From NCBI RefSeq assembly GCF_028550395.1, contig NZ_JAQQKW010000003.1:62001-126000 (forward strand): a stretch of DNA of 64,000 nucleotides, read 5' to 3'. The position numbers were made by a program, and so were the translations under genes. Positions 1 to 9,210 of the stretch are shown in pieces. Each line of letters opens with the position of its first letter. The stretch's first letter is position 1. The stretch comes from Asticcacaulis currens. Lineage in GTDB: Bacteria > Pseudomonadota > Alphaproteobacteria > Caulobacterales > Caulobacteraceae. Below the pieces are notes generated by a model. The model was given only the letters and a program-made list of their open reading frames with translations. It had not been told where the DNA came from and searched no databases.

Positions 1-196
1 CCTGTTGGCTTTTGGGGAACGCTGCCAATTTCATCACGGGGAGGGCGTTGGCCTTGAAAGGTCAGCCTAGACGTTTCAGACGCACTCTGACGAAATCTGC
101 ATCTGAACGATAGGGAATAAAGCCCCGCTAAGACAGTCACAGTTCTGCCCCAATTGTTCACAGGCGCGTTAACAGAGGTTGATGAAGTATGAAAAA
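1..196. other. Intergenic, no gene seen
   Basis: I find no convincing coding region, RNA gene or repeat in these first bases. They lie downstream of rplQ, beyond its terminator. A gene on either strand could begin or end just outside the window. Confidence 0.5.
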
Positions 197-220
197 GGCC
201 TCCGGATCGCTCCGGAGGCC
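197..220 (-). terminator. Rho-independent terminator after rplQ
   Basis: A perfect 10-bp stem (197-206 with 211-220) has a 4-base loop. On the minus strand it is followed by a T-run (complement of 192-196). It lies 28 bp past the rplQ stop and closes the whole ribosomal cluster. The plus-strand side also has a T-run (221-224), so it may work in both directions. Confidence 0.9.
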
Positions 221-247
221 TTTTCTCAAAGGGCTATGGGCCCTGAC

Positions 248-664
248 TTATTCTTCGCCAGCGTCAGCGGTGAAGACCGGGCCCGAATCCTGACCCTTGG
301 CCGACTCGTCACGATCGACGAATTCGATGACGGCCATGGCGGCGTTGTCGCCGTGGCGGAAGCCGGCCTTCATGATGCGGATATAGCCGCCGTTGCGATC
401 GGCATAGCGCTTGGCCAGCACGTCGAACAGCTTGCCGACCTGGGTCACGTCACGGACGCGCGAGATGGCGATACGACGGTCGTGCAGTGTGCCCGACTTG
501 GCGAGCGTGACCAGCTTTTCGACGAAAGGACGCAGTTCCTTGGCCTTCGGCAGGGTGGTGACGATCTGCTCGTGCTTGATGAGCGAGGCCGACATGTTGG
601 CAAACATGGCGATGCGGTGCGAGGTGGTACGACCGAGTTTACGGTAACCGGAACCGTGACGCAT
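248..664 (-). CDS. rplQ: 50S ribosomal protein L17
   Basis: L17 is a large-subunit protein, normally the last gene of the alpha operon. The product begins [12 protein letters not shown], the usual L17 start, so I place the start at 664 and not at the upstream in-frame ATG. The length of 138 residues, with an acidic C-terminal extension, is typical of alphaproteobacteria. Unusually, a 310-bp gap rich in inverted repeats separates it from rpoA, where most genomes leave only a few tens of bases. This suggests a transcript or a regulatory leader of its own. Confidence 0.97.
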   Translation of the reverse strand: MRHGSGYRKLGRTTSHRIAMFANMSASLIKHEQIVTTLPKAKELRPFVEKLVTLAKSGTLHDRRIAISRVRDVTQVGKLFDVLAKRYADRNGGYIRIMKAGFRHGDNAAMAVIEFVDRDESAKGQDSGPVFTADAGEE

Positions 665-974
665 AATAGTTCTCCATAAGACCACGCCGCACTCTGGCTG
701 TGCGTGGCCCCAAAAACAGGCCCAAAGCTCAAGGTCGAAGGGCCTTCGTGACCCCTGCCCGCTCCGAACGTCCGCCGGACGACATGTCCTTTGGAAATTA
801 CCGGGACAAGGTTTTGGTCTTTCCCGGTAAGTCGAAAATGAATTTCGTAAAATTCACCTTCTATAAAAAGTGAAAGCCAGGCCCCAAGTACGAACTATGC
901 CGACCCGAGCCTGGCTTTCGCCATCTTGATTACCACATCTCGATATCGCATACCGAGATCGAGATGTGAGAAAG
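665..974 (-). other. Long structured spacer between rpoA and rplQ
   Basis: This 310-bp stretch holds no gene. It contains several perfect inverted repeats: 682-687/702-707, 798-806/822-830 (9 bp), 840-845/850-855, 872-882/909-919 (11 bp) and 934-944/958-968 (11 bp). The 872-919 hairpin is followed on the minus strand by a T-rich tract and resembles a terminator. The rest could be an rplQ leader. Confidence 0.6.
872..919 (-). terminator. Terminator-like hairpin after rpoA
   Basis: An 11-bp perfect stem with a 26-base loop is followed on the minus strand by a T-rich run (complement of 861-870). It lies about 55 bp past the rpoA stop. The long loop makes its strength uncertain; it could be partial or conditional. 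Confidence 0.55.
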
Positions 975-1991
975 TTAGATCTGGTCTTCAAACTTCTTGG
1001 CGAGGTCCTCGACATTCTCCGGCGGCCAATTCGGCACATCCATGCCGAGCGACAGACCCATCGATTGCAGAACTTCCTTGATTTCGTTCAGCGACTTGCG
1101 GCCGAAGTTCGGGGTACGGAGCATTTCCGATTCCGTCTTCTGGATCAGGTCGCCGATATAGACAATGTTGTCGTTCTTCAGGCAGTTCGCCGAACGGACG
1201 CTGAGTTCCAGTTCATCGACCTTCTTGAGGAGGGCCGGGTTGAACGGCAGCTCAGGCTTGCCTTCTTCGACGATGGCCGGCTTCGGCTCTTCGAAGGTGA
1301 TGAAGATCTGAAGCTGATCCTGCAGGATGCGCGCGGCATAGGCCACGGCGTCCACCGGCGTCACCGCCGCATTGGTTTCAACGTCGAGCACCAGCTTATC
1401 ATAGTCGAGCGACTGACCCTGACGGGTCGGCTCGACGCGATAAGCCACTTTCTTGACCGGCGAATAGAGCGCATCGACGGCGATCAGGCCGATCGGCGCG
1501 TCTTCCGGACGCAGACGGTCGGCGGGGACGTAGCCCTTGCCGGTCTGAACCGTGAACTCCATACGCACCGAAGCGCCTTCGTCCAGCGTACAAATGACGT
1601 GGTCGGGGTTCAGCACTTCGATGTCCGACGGGACGTCGATCATGCCCGCGGTCACCGGTCCAGCCGACGATGCGCGCAGAACCATGCGCTTTGGGCCTTC
1701 GGCGTGCATACGCAGCGCCAGTTGTTTGATATTGAGGATGATATCGACCACGTCCTCACGAACACCCTCGATGGAGGAAAATTCGTGAACAACGCCGTCG
1801 ATTTGTACCGCCGTCACCGCCGCCCCTTGCAGGGAGGACAGGAGCACGCGGCGCAGAGCATTGCCGAGCGTCACGCCAAAGCCGCGTTCCAGGGGTTCCG
1901 CAACAAGACGCATCTTGCGCTGGGAATCCTGACCGGACTCGATTTGGGGCTTCTCGGGACGAATAAGCTGCTGCCAGTTTCTTTCGATCAT
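975..1991 (-). CDS. rpoA: DNA-directed RNA polymerase subunit alpha
   Basis: This is the alpha subunit that dimerises to scaffold RNA polymerase assembly. Its 338 residues match the family. The N-terminal assembly domain (about 1-235) includes [20 protein letters not shown] linker leads to the C-terminal domain (about 260-325), whose [15 protein letters not shown] stretch is the surface that contacts UP elements and activators. It follows rpsK in the classical rpsM-rpsK-rpoA alpha operon. Downstream are two strong palindromes and then rplQ. Confidence 0.98.
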   Translation of the reverse strand: MIERNWQQLIRPEKPQIESGQDSQRKMRLVAEPLERGFGVTLGNALRRVLLSSLQGAAVTAVQIDGVVHEFSSIEGVREDVVDIILNIKQLALRMHAEGPKRMVLRASSAGPVTAGMIDVPSDIEVLNPDHVICTLDEGASVRMEFTVQTGKGYVPADRLRPEDAPIGLIAVDALYSPVKKVAYRVEPTRQGQSLDYDKLVLDVETNAAVTPVDAVAYAARILQDQLQIFITFEEPKPAIVEEGKPELPFNPALLKKVDELELSVRSANCLKNDNIVYIGDLIQKTESEMLRTPNFGRKSLNEIKEVLQSMGLSLGMDVPNWPPENVEDLAKKFEDQI

Positions 1992-2063
1992 TGCGTCCCT
2001 CAGACGAGAAAGGTTGCCCTCAGCTTCACGCCGAGGGCAACGGAAAAGGGGTAGAAATCGGTA

Positions 2064-2453
2064 TTAAACGCGACGACGCTTCGGCGGACGGCAACCGTTG
2101 TGCGGGATCGGGGTCACGTCACGGATGGTGGTGATCGTGAAGCCGACGGCTTGCAGTGCGCGCAGAGCCGACTCACGGCCCGAACCAGGACCGGCAACGC
2201 TGACTTCCAGCGTCTTCACACCGTGCTCGATCGCCTTCTTGCCGGCGTCTTCAGCGGCAACCTGAGCCGCGTAAGGGGTCGATTTACGCGAACCCTTGAA
2301 GCCCATGTGACCAGCCGACGACCACGAAATCGCATTACCCTGCGCATCCGTGATGGTGATCATGGTGTTGTTGAACGAGGCGTTGACGTGCGCCACGCCC
2401 GAAGTGATGTTTTTACGCTCGCGCTTTTTAACGCGGGAAGGTTCTTTGGCCAT
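2064..2453 (-). CDS. rpsK: 30S ribosomal protein S11
   Basis: S11 is a small-subunit platform protein. The 129-residue product has the conserved core [13 protein letters not shown] and [14 protein letters not shown] and the C-terminal [18 protein letters not shown]. It sits 14 bp after rpsM and about 70 bp before rpoA and should be co-transcribed with both. Nothing is unusual in it. Confidence 0.98.
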   Translation of the reverse strand: MAKEPSRVKKRERKNITSGVAHVNASFNNTMITITDAQGNAISWSSAGHMGFKGSRKSTPYAAQVAAEDAGKKAIEHGVKTLEVSVAGPGSGRESALRALQAVGFTITTIRDVTPIPHNGCRPPKRRRV

Positions 2454-2467
2454 AAATCAGATCCCGA

Positions 2468-2836
2468 TTACTTCTTCTTGCCGGCGATGGGCTTCGCCGG
2501 ACCCTTGCGGGTGCGGGCGTTAGTGTGAGTGCGCTGACCACGGACCGGCAGGCCCTTACGGTGACGCAGGCCGCGGTAGCAGGCCAGGTCCATCAGGCGC
2601 TTGATGTTCATGGACGTTTCGCGACGCAGATCGCCTTCGACCAGATAGTCACGGTCGATGGTTTCGCGGATCTGCAGCACCTCGGCGTCCGAAAGCTGGT
2701 TGACACGGCGGGCGTCTTCGATGCCCACCTTTTCCACGATTTCCTTGGCCTTTTGCTGACCAATGCCGTGGATATACTGGAGCGCGATCACAACGCGCTT
2801 GTTGGTCGGTATGTTGACGCCTGCGATACGGGCCAC
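2468..2836 (-). CDS. rpsM: 30S ribosomal protein S13
   Basis: S13 is a head protein of the small subunit that contacts tRNA and the L5 bridge. The 122-residue product starts [15 protein letters not shown] and ends in the basic [14 protein letters not shown] tail, as in the family. It is the first gene of the alpha segment. The 348 bp upstream carry a good promoter (2953-2980) and a terminator-like leader hairpin, so this segment can be transcribed independently of secY-adk. rpmJ is absent between secY and rpsM, as is common in alphaproteobacteria. Confidence 0.98.
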   Translation of the reverse strand: MARIAGVNIPTNKRVVIALQYIHGIGQQKAKEIVEKVGIEDARRVNQLSDAEVLQIRETIDRDYLVEGDLRRETSMNIKRLMDLACYRGLRHRKGLPVRGQRTHTNARTRKGPAKPIAGKKK

Positions 2837-2873
2837 GTCTGAATCTCCTGAACGTGCGTTGACACGTTAAAAG

Positions 2874-2941
2874 GCGAAAGGGACGCGCCTGCCACCCCAT
2901 CCCTCAGGGATGGCGGGTGAGCGGGCACAAGCGCCTTTCGC
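2874..2941 (-). promoter_or_regulatory. Attenuator-like leader hairpin of rpsM
   Basis: An outer 8-bp stem (2874-2881 with 2934-2941) encloses an inner perfect 7-bp hairpin (2897-2903/2907-2913). On the minus strand the outer stem is followed by a short CTTTT run about 35 bases before the rpsM start. The layout resembles a transcription attenuator or a ribosomal-protein binding leader. This is inference from sequence only. Confidence 0.45.
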
Positions 2942-2952
2942 GGAAGCTGCCC

Positions 2953-2980
2953 CTTATACAGAGGGTTTGGCTCCCGTCAA
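2953..2980 (-). promoter_or_regulatory. Housekeeping promoter for rpsM-rpsK-rpoA
   Basis: On the minus strand TTGACG (2975-2980) and TATAAG (2953-2958) are separated by 16 bp, close to the primary-sigma consensus. The site lies about 117 bp before rpsM and points at it. Confidence 0.7.
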
Positions 2981-3184
2981 TGGGTAGGATTGAGATATTG
3001 TCAAGATTCAAACTGAATCTGACAATGTCCCGGTGAGTTCCGTTGTCCGAAGCCGTTAACGGGAGGTGAAAGCCGTTGCAAGCCCCAAAAAGACGGTAGG
3101 GTTGGGTTCCGGCCTGAGCCGGAGGGGTGCCCCCGCCCCTGTTTTGGGGTGAAGGCATTGGAAACCAAGGTTTCCGAATCTCAA

Positions 3185-3757
3185 TTAATTTACGTGTTCC
3201 GAAAGCGCGGCTTCGATACGGGCCGAAACCTCTTCGACCGAACCCATGCCATCGACCTCGACCAGCTTGCCCTGCGTCGCGTAGTAGGGCAGCAGCGGTG
3301 CGGTCTGGGCATTATAGGCCGCCAGGCGGACCTTATAGCTTTCCGGATTATCGTCCGAACGCCCCTGCTCGGCAAAACGCTTTTCGATGCGTTCGACCAG
3401 CGCATTGTCATCAACCTTGAGGCGGACGACGATGTCGATAGTCGCATCGCGTTCGGCCAGCATGGCGTCGAGCGCCTCGGCCTGAGCCACGGTACGCGGG
3501 AAGCCGTCAAAAATGGCGCCGCCCGCGGCTTCGGCTGCCGGCAGATTGGTCTTGATCAGGTCGATCACAATGTCATCGGACACCAGCCCGCCCGTGTCGA
3601 TAATCGACTTGACCTTCTGGCCCAGCTCGGAACCCGATGCGATGGCGGCGCGCAGCATATCACCGGTCGAAAGCTGCACCATATTGTGCGCCACGACCAG
3701 ACGCTTGGCCTGCGTGCCTTTTCCCGCTGCCGGAGGTCCGAAAAGAATCAGGTTCAT
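3185..3757 (-). CDS. adk: Adenylate kinase
   Basis: It catalyses ATP + AMP = 2 ADP in the cytoplasm. The P-loop GPPAAGKGT is at residues 7-15, and the AMP-binding DGFPRT is at 84-89. At 190 residues it is the short type with a minimal LID (around FAEQGRSDDNPES), without the zinc-binding LID insertion of long forms. Its ATG overlaps the secY stop by 4 bp, so it is translationally coupled to secY, a common arrangement. Confidence 0.97.
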   Translation of the reverse strand: MNLILFGPPAAGKGTQAKRLVVAHNMVQLSTGDMLRAAIASGSELGQKVKSIIDTGGLVSDDIVIDLIKTNLPAAEAAGGAIFDGFPRTVAQAEALDAMLAERDATIDIVVRLKVDDNALVERIEKRFAEQGRSDDNPESYKVRLAAYNAQTAPLLPYYATQGKLVEVDGMGSVEEVSARIEAALSEHVN

Positions 3758-5106
3758 CTGCCGCGCGCTCCCCGCATTTTTGATTTCTTGATCAGGCCAT
3801 CATACTGGTGCGCCAGCAGATGCGATTGAATCTGAGCCACCGTATCCATGGTGACGGTCACGACGATCAGGATCGAGGTGCCGCCGAAATAGAAGCTGTT
3901 GCCCAGGTTCGAGATAAGGAATTCCGGCAGCAGACAGACGATGGTGATATAGGCCGCGCCGATAACCGTGATGCGGGTCAGCACGAAGTCAAGATACTCC
4001 GCCGTGCGCTTGCCCGGACGGATGCCCGGCAGGAAGCCGCCATACTTGCGCAGGTTTTCGGCCGTTTCGTCGGGATTGAAGACCAGAGAGGTGTAGAGGA
4101 AGCAGAAGAAGATGATCATGGCCGCATAGAGCGCCATAAAGACCGGCTGACCGTGAGTCAGTTGCGCCGTCACGCCCGGCAGCCACGACAGCCATTCCGG
4201 CACCTTAGACGGGTCACGCGCCAGGAAGGCGGCGGCCGTCGTCGGCATCAGCAGAAGTGACGAGGCGAAGATCGGCGGAATGACACCCGCGGTGTTGACC
4301 TTGAGCGGCATGAAGGACGATTCGCCGCCCATGACGCGGTTGCCCACCTGACGCTTCGGATACTGCACGAGCAGACGACGCTGCGAGCGCTCCATGAACA
4401 CGATGAAGACGATAGCCGCGACCAGCACCAGCACGATCAGCAGCAGGACGCCAGCATTGATCTGCCCTTCCTTGGCGAGCGCCAGCAGGTTGCCGATGGT
4501 GCGCGGCAGGACCGCGACGATACCGGCGAAAATAATCAGTGAGGTGCCGTTACCGACGCCGCGCGCCGTGATCTGCTCACCCAGCCACATCAGGAACATG
4601 GTGCCGCCCGTCAGGGTAACAACTGAGGAAATCAGGAACATCGGCCCGGGATCGAGCGCCAGACCCGACGCCTGCATACCAGCCGCGATGGAGAAGGACT
4701 GCACAAGTGCCAGAATAAGAGCCAGATAGCGGGTATATTGATTGAGCTGCTTGCGCCCCGCTTCGCCGCCTTCCTTGCGCAGCTTTTCCCACGGCGCATA
4801 GACCGACCCCATAAGCTGAACGATGATCGACGCCGAGATATAAGGCATGATGTTCAGGGCGAAGATGGCCATACGTTCAACGGCACCGCCGGAGAACATG
4901 TTGAACATGCCCAGAATGCCCTGAGACTGGCCGGAGAAGGCCCGCTCGAAAGCCGCCAGATCAATGCCAGGAATGGGGATATAGGTCCCCAGACGATAGA
5001 CGATCAGCGCGCCCAGAGTGAAAAGAAGACGCTTATGAAGCTCCGTCGCCTTGGCAAAGGCGCTGAAGTTCAGATTGGCCGCTAATTGTTCAGCCGCAGA
5101 TGCCAT
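3754..5106 (-). CDS. secY: Preprotein translocase subunit SecY
   Basis: SecY is the channel-forming subunit of the SecYEG translocon in the inner membrane. The 450-residue product has the expected ten hydrophobic segments, the plug/TM2 region GGAVERMAIFALNIMPYISASIIVQL, split here by its hallmark GIMPYI-like motif, and the cytoplasmic loop with PKRQVGNRVMGG. It lies between rplO and adk. A 174-bp gap containing a hairpin separates it from rplO. That suggests its level is set apart from the ribosomal proteins. Confidence 0.97.
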   Translation of the reverse strand: MASAAEQLAANLNFSAFAKATELHKRLLFTLGALIVYRLGTYIPIPGIDLAAFERAFSGQSQGILGMFNMFSGGAVERMAIFALNIMPYISASIIVQLMGSVYAPWEKLRKEGGEAGRKQLNQYTRYLALILALVQSFSIAAGMQASGLALDPGPMFLISSVVTLTGGTMFLMWLGEQITARGVGNGTSLIIFAGIVAVLPRTIGNLLALAKEGQINAGVLLLIVLVLVAAIVFIVFMERSQRRLLVQYPKRQVGNRVMGGESSFMPLKVNTAGVIPPIFASSLLLMPTTAAAFLARDPSKVPEWLSWLPGVTAQLTHGQPVFMALYAAMIIFFCFLYTSLVFNPDETAENLRKYGGFLPGIRPGKRTAEYLDFVLTRITVIGAAYITIVCLLPEFLISNLGNSFYFGGTSILIVVTVTMDTVAQIQSHLLAHQYDGLIKKSKMRGARGR

Positions 5107-5158
5107 GAAAACCTCAAGTCGCGGACGAAACGCATGATTCCGTCCTGTCTATACCACC

Positions 5159-5175
5159 CTTACGGGCCCCGTAAG
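5159..5175. promoter_or_regulatory. Palindrome upstream of secY
   Basis: The 17-bp stretch reads CTTACGG, three central bases, then CCGTAAG, and lies about 55 bp before the secY start. TTGACA (minus, 5180-5185) and TATAGA (minus, 5148-5153) flank it but are 26 bp apart, too far for a standard promoter pair. It may be an operator or simply a stem in the secY leader. Confidence 0.35.
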
Positions 5176-5238
5176 CCGTTGTCAAAGCGAGTGACGCCCG
5201 GCTTTGGTCGCATATGGGGAAGCGAAAACGAAAATGCC

Positions 5239-5266
5239 GCACCCTGATCCTTAAAGATCAGGGTGC
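5239..5266 (-). terminator. Terminator-like hairpin after rplO
   Basis: A perfect 11-bp stem (5239-5249/5256-5266) with a 6-base loop lies 15 bp past the rplO stop. On minus it is followed by GGCATTTTCGTTTTC, only moderately T-rich. It probably trims expression between rplO and secY rather than ending it. Confidence 0.6.
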
Positions 5267-5280
5267 GTGACATTTTTGAC

Positions 5281-5760
5281 TTAGGCTTCGGTCTTGGCGG
5301 GACGGGCCTGAGCGACCGAACCACCCGCGGCTTCGACCGCCTTGACCGCCGAAGCGGTGGCCGAATAGACCGACAGGGTCAGCTTGGCCTTCAGTTCGCC
5401 TTCGCCTAGGAGGCGCACGCCGTCGAGTTCACGACGGATCACACCGGCGGCCTTCAGAGCGGCGGCGTCGATGGTGGCGGTGGCGTCGAGCTTGCCCGCG
5501 TCAACGGCCTGTTGCAGACGCCACAGGTTGACTTCGGCGTATTCAGCGCGGTTGTGCTTGTTGAAGCCACGCTTCGGCATACGCATGTACAGCGGCATTT
5601 GGCCGCCTTCGAAGCCCAGCAGCGATACGCCGGTACGCGACTTCTGACCCTTTACACCACGACCCGACGTCTTGCCCTTGCCCGAACCGGGACCACGGCC
5701 AACGCGCATACGGCCCTTGGTGGCGCCTTCATTGTCACGGATTTCATTCAGCTTGGTCAT
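5281..5760 (-). CDS. rplO: 50S ribosomal protein L15
   Basis: L15 is a large-subunit protein that joins late in assembly. The 159-residue product begins [15 protein letters not shown] and has the long glycine/arginine-rich N-terminal extension ([15 protein letters not shown]) that threads into 23S rRNA. It is placed between rpmD and secY as in the spc operon, but 148 bp after rpmD with a terminator-like hairpin in between. Confidence 0.97.
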   Translation of the reverse strand: MTKLNEIRDNEGATKGRMRVGRGPGSGKGKTSGRGVKGQKSRTGVSLLGFEGGQMPLYMRMPKRGFNKHNRAEYAEVNLWRLQQAVDAGKLDATATIDAAALKAAGVIRRELDGVRLLGEGELKAKLTLSVYSATASAVKAVEAAGGSVAQARPAKTEA

Positions 5761-5856
5761 CTGGGATGCCTTTCTTGATAAGATGCGCTGGCGCTAAGGC
5801 CAACTCGGCTGGAAAAACGGAAACCGTTAAGAAACACGGCTCTCATAAATAGCAAA

Positions 5857-5882
5857 ACGCCCCGACACGGAGGCCGGGGCGT
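5857..5882. terminator. Terminator-like hairpin between rpmD and rplO
   Basis: An 8-bp GC-rich stem (5857-5864/5875-5882) has a 10-base loop and T-rich sequence on both sides (TTTTGC on minus, CTTTGTTTT on plus). It lies inside the spc segment, where termination would not be expected to be complete. Confidence 0.55.
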
Positions 5883-5908
5883 CTTTGTTTTAATCTCGGC
5901 GGAGCCGC

Positions 5909-6085
5909 TTACTCAACGATTTCGATAAGGTGAGCGACCTTGGCGATCATGCCGCGGACCGAAGGGGTATCCTCCAGAGTCGAGACACGGCCCATCTTGT
6001 TGAGACCCAGACCGGCGAGCGTAGCACGCTGGTCCTTGGTGCGGCGGATGGGGCTGCCGGTTTGCTTGACAGTGACTTGAGCCAT
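5909..6085 (-). CDS. rpmD: 50S ribosomal protein L30
   Basis: This is a short gene of 58 residues, read directly from the minus strand. The product starts [20 protein letters not shown], continues [20 protein letters not shown] and ends AHLIEIVE. The IRR..Q..TLxxLGL(N/R)K pattern is diagnostic of L30. It starts 5 bp after the rpsE stop, as expected in the spc operon. Confidence 0.95.
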   Translation of the reverse strand: MAQVTVKQTGSPIRRTKDQRATLAGLGLNKMGRVSTLEDTPSVRGMIAKVAHLIEIVE

Positions 6086-6090
6086 GATGA

Positions 6091-6666
6091 TTAGCCCTCG
6101 ATCGATTCAGGCGACGAAGCGCCATCGTTGCGACGCGTCAGGATGTCGCCAACCTTCTTACCGCGCTTGGCGGCGATCTGACGGGGCGAAGACTGCACCT
6201 TCAGAGCTTCAAAGGTGGCGCGCACCATGTTGTAAGGGTTCGACGAACCGAGCGACTTGCCCACGACGTCAGAAACGCCCAGGGTTTCGAGCACGGCACG
6301 CATCGGACCACCCGCGATCACGCCGGTGCCCGGAGGGGCCGCGCGGAGCTGGATCTTGCCGGCGCCCCAACGGCCGTAACCGTCGTGGTGCAGGGTGCGG
6401 GATTCACGCAGCGGGATGCGAACCATCGACTTCTTGGCTTCTTCGGTCGCCTTGCGGATGGCTTCCGGCACTTCGCGCGCCTTGCCATGACCGAAGCCGA
6501 CGCGGCCCTTCTGGTCACCAACGACCATCAGAGCAGCGAAGCTGAAGCGACGGCCACCCTTCACGGTGGCGGCGACGCGGTTGATGTGAACGAGCTTTTC
6601 GACAAACTCCGAAGGTTCTTCGGTGCGTTCGCGACGATCGTTGCGGTTTTCGCTGGGACGAGCCAT
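6091..6666 (-). CDS. rpsE: 30S ribosomal protein S5
   Basis: S5 is a small-subunit body protein involved in decoding accuracy. The 191-residue product has the N-terminal RNA-binding half ([20 protein letters not shown]) and the C-terminal half ([28 protein letters not shown]). Short charged extensions at both ends are usual in alphaproteobacteria. It lies 12 bp after rplR. Confidence 0.97.
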   Translation of the reverse strand: MARPSENRNDRRERTEEPSEFVEKLVHINRVAATVKGGRRFSFAALMVVGDQKGRVGFGHGKAREVPEAIRKATEEAKKSMVRIPLRESRTLHHDGYGRWGAGKIQLRAAPPGTGVIAGGPMRAVLETLGVSDVVGKSLGSSNPYNMVRATFEALKVQSSPRQIAAKRGKKVGDILTRRNDGASSPESIEG

Positions 6667-6678
6667 TGAACGTACCCC

Positions 6679-7032
6679 TTAGAAGTTGAGACCGGCTTCA
6701 CGCGCGGCATCTGCCAACGCCTTCACCCGGCCGTGATAGATGTAACCGCCACGGTCAAAGACAACGTCCTTGATACCGGCTTCGATGGCGCGCTGGGCGA
6801 CCAGCTTGCCCACTTCGGTGGCGGAAGCGGCGTTCGATCCACGCTTGGCAGCAGTTTCGAGCGACGAAGCGGCAGCAACCGTAACGCCCTTCGAATCGTC
6901 GATGACCTGAGCGTAGATGTTCTTGTCCGAACGGAAGACCGACAGACGCGGGCGGCCGTTGGAGAGGCTCTTGAGGCGGGTGCGGTTGCGCTGCGCCCGA
7001 CGAGCCATTTGTTCACGAGGAGAGAGAGCCAT
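6679..7032 (-). CDS. rplR: 50S ribosomal protein L18
   Basis: L18 binds 5S rRNA with L5. The 117-residue product contains [20 protein letters not shown] and ends with [26 protein letters not shown], both typical. It starts 3 bp after rplF. Confidence 0.97.
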   Translation of the reverse strand: MALSPREQMARRAQRNRTRLKSLSNGRPRLSVFRSDKNIYAQVIDDSKGVTVAAASSLETAAKRGSNAASATEVGKLVAQRAIEAGIKDVVFDRGGYIYHGRVKALADAAREAGLNF

Positions 7033-7035
7033 GGC

Positions 7036-7569
7036 TTACTTCTTCTTCCCTTCCTTGCGGCGAACCTTCTCGCCGGCGTAACGGACACCCTTGGCCTTGT
7101 ACGGCTCAGGCGGACGGATCTTGCGGATCTTGGCGGCGAGTTCGCCGACGACCTGCTTGTCGATGCCCTGGATCTTGATTTCGGTCTGCTTCGGCACGAC
7201 GAAGGTGACGCCGGCAGGCGGAGCTACTTCGACCGGGTGCGAGAAACCGAGCGACAGTTCGAGGTTGTTGCCCTTCATGGCAGCGCGGTAACCGACGCCG
7301 ACCAGTTCGAGGTTCGACTCGAAGCCCTCGGTAACGCCCTTCACCATGTTGGCGATGAGCGTGCGCGACAGACCCCACATCGCACGGTGGCGAGCGGTTT
7401 CACCACGCGGCGCAACCGACAGGTTGTCGGCTTCGTGCGTGACTTCAATTTCTTCAACCACGGTCCAGTTGAGCTGGCCCTTGGGCCCCTTAACCGTGAT
7501 GGCCTGACCGTCGAGCGTGATGGTCACGCCCTTCGGTACTGCAATGGCCTTTTTCCCAATACGAGACAT
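7036..7569 (-). CDS. rplF: 50S ribosomal protein L6
   Basis: L6 sits near the factor-binding site of the large subunit. The 177-residue product begins [15 protein letters not shown]. Near its C-terminus it has the conserved [20 protein letters not shown] and the [20 protein letters not shown] tail. It lies in spc order between rpsH and rplR. Confidence 0.97.
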   Translation of the reverse strand: MSRIGKKAIAVPKGVTITLDGQAITVKGPKGQLNWTVVEEIEVTHEADNLSVAPRGETARHRAMWGLSRTLIANMVKGVTEGFESNLELVGVGYRAAMKGNNLELSLGFSHPVEVAPPAGVTFVVPKQTEIKIQGIDKQVVGELAAKIRKIRPPEPYKAKGVRYAGEKVRRKEGKKK

Positions 7570-7606
7570 TGTGTGTTCCTATGGTCTTAAGCAAGTCCCG
7601 CCGGTC

Positions 7607-8005
7607 TTAGTAGACGCGGCAGAGGACTTCGCCACCAACGTTCAGTTCGCGGGCAGCGGTGTCAGACAGGACGCCCTTGGGCGTGGACAGGATCGCGATA
7701 CCGAGGCCGTTTTTGATCGGCTTCAGATCTTTGATCGACGAATAGACGCGACGGCCGGGCTTGGACACGCGGGCAATTTCCGCGATGACCGGCTGACCGT
7801 CGAAGTACTTCAGTTCGATTTCGAACTGCGGGAATTCTCCCGGCACTTCAAGCAGTTCGTAACCGCGGATGTAGCCTTCGTCCTTGAGGACGTCGAGCAC
7901 GCGGGCGCGCAGCTTGGACGCGGGGGTGAGCACCTTAGAACGCTGGCGCTGGGCGGCGTTCTTGATGCGGGCGATCATATCGCTCAGGGGATCAGAGATG
8001 AACAT
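7607..8005 (-). CDS. rpsH: 30S ribosomal protein S8
   Basis: S8 is a primary 16S rRNA binder and, in enterobacteria, the translational repressor of the spc operon. The 132-residue product starts [17 protein letters not shown] and ends [20 protein letters not shown] plus a short tail, as in the family. It is 16 bp after rpsN. Whether S8 autoregulates here cannot be told from the sequence. Confidence 0.97.
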   Translation of the reverse strand: MFISDPLSDMIARIKNAAQRQRSKVLTPASKLRARVLDVLKDEGYIRGYELLEVPGEFPQFEIELKYFDGQPVIAEIARVSKPGRRVYSSIKDLKPIKNGLGIAILSTPKGVLSDTAARELNVGGEVLCRVY

Positions 8006-8021
8006 GTTGTGTGATCTTCCC

Positions 8022-8327
8022 TTACCAGCTGGCCTTGGTCATGCCGGGGATCTGGCCTTCATTGGCCAGCTTGCGCAGGCTGACGCGGCTCATCTTGAGC
8101 TTGCGATAGAAGGCGCGCGGACGTCCGGTGACTTCGCAGCGGTTGCGGATGCGGGTGGGCGCCGAGTTGCGGGGCAGCTTGGCGAGGGCGAGGCGGGCTT
8201 CGAAGCGCTCTTCCAGGGGAAGGGATTCGTCAACAGCCGCCGCCTTCAGCGCAGCGCGCTTGGCAGCATATTTGTCAACGAGCTTCTTGACCATCTCGTT
8301 ACGGTTTACAGCCGATTTCTTAGCCAT
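8022..8327 (-). CDS. rpsN: 30S ribosomal protein S14
   Basis: The 101-residue product is the long form of S14 without zinc-binding cysteines. It begins [17 protein letters not shown] and ends with [22 protein letters not shown] zinc-free S14 fits a lineage in which Zur controls other zinc responses. The gene lies between rplE and rpsH. Confidence 0.97.
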   Translation of the reverse strand: MAKKSAVNRNEMVKKLVDKYAAKRAALKAAAVDESLPLEERFEARLALAKLPRNSAPTRIRNRCEVTGRPRAFYRKLKMSRVSLRKLANEGQIPGMTKASW

Positions 8328-8345
8328 TGTTCTGTACCTTTCCCC

Positions 8346-8903
8346 TTACGAAACGAACGGGAACTGGAAGTGCTTCAGGAGAGCCTTGGCTTCCTTGTCG
8401 CTCTTCGCCGTGGTGCAGACAACAATGTCCATGCCCCACATCTGGTCGATCTGATCGTAGTTGATTTCCGGGAACACGATGTGTTCCTTCAGGCCCATGG
8501 CGTAGTTGCCACGACCGTCGAAGGAGTTACCGTTCAGGCCGCGGAAGTCTTTCACGCGCGGCAGCGCAATCGTGATCAGGCGGTCCAGGAATTCATACAT
8601 ACGGTGCTTGCGCAGCGTCACCTTGGCGCCGATCACCATGCCTTCGCGCAGCTTGAAGCCGGCGATAGACTTACGGGCCTTGGTTTCAGCCGGCTTCTGA
8701 CCGGTGATAGCGGCCAGGTCCGCAATCGCGGCCTTGACCTTCTTGGAGTCGGCAACGGCTTCGCCGATACCCATGTTCACGACGATCTTGTCGAGCTTGG
8801 GGACCTGCATTTCGTTGGTGTAGCCGAACTCTTCCTTCAGCGCCGCGCGGATCTTGTCCTGATAGACGGCCTTGAGGCGCGGGGTATAAGCTTGATCAGC
8901 CAT
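8346..8903 (-). CDS. rplE: 50S ribosomal protein L5
   Basis: L5 binds 5S rRNA and forms the bridge to S13. I place the start at [15 protein letters not shown] (185 residues), not at the far upstream in-frame ATG, because L5 proteins begin there. This start overlaps the end of rplX by 8 bp, implying translational coupling. Motifs such as [20 protein letters not shown] and [18 protein letters not shown] are clear. Confidence 0.96.
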   Translation of the reverse strand: MADQAYTPRLKAVYQDKIRAALKEEFGYTNEMQVPKLDKIVVNMGIGEAVADSKKVKAAIADLAAITGQKPAETKARKSIAGFKLREGMVIGAKVTLRKHRMYEFLDRLITIALPRVKDFRGLNGNSFDGRGNYAMGLKEHIVFPEINYDQIDQMWGMDIVVCTTAKSDKEAKALLKHFQFPFVS

Positions 8904-9210
8904 TGATGACCTCACCGGTGCTCTTGGCGAAGCGCACCTTCTTGTCGCCTTCGACGCGGAAACCGACGCGGGTCGGCTTGCCGTTGGCATCAGCCACGGC
9001 GACGTTCGAAAGGTGAAGCGAGGCTTCCTTGTTGATGATACCGCCTTGCGGGTTCGTTTGCGAAGCGCGCGTGTGGCGCTGAACGATATTGATACCCTGA
9101 ACAACGACGCGGTTCTCGGTCGGGAGAACCTTCAGGACGGTGCCGGTGCGGCCTTTGTCCTTACCCGTCAGGACGACGACTTTGTCGCCCTTCTTAACCT
9201 TCGCAGCCAT
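8896..9210 (-). CDS. rplX: 50S ribosomal protein L24
   Basis: L24 starts large-subunit assembly. The 104-residue product has the N-terminal KOW motif ([17 protein letters not shown]). Its start shares a base with the rplN stop, and its end overlaps rplE by 8 bp, so the three genes are tightly coupled. Confidence 0.97.
   Translation of the reverse strand: MAAKVKKGDKVVVLTGKDKGRTGTVLKVLPTENRVVVQGINIVQRHTRASQTNPQGGIINKEASLHLSNVAVADANGKPTRVGFRVEGDKKVRFAKSTGEVING

Larger units (their letters stand above)
2837..3184 (-). other. Spacer and leader upstream of rpsM
   Basis: This is a 348-bp gap without a gene between adk and rpsM. Reading on minus it holds a short palindrome near 3160-3175, a promoter (2953-2980) and a nested hairpin leader (2874-2941). 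I see no small coding region in it. Confidence 0.6.
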
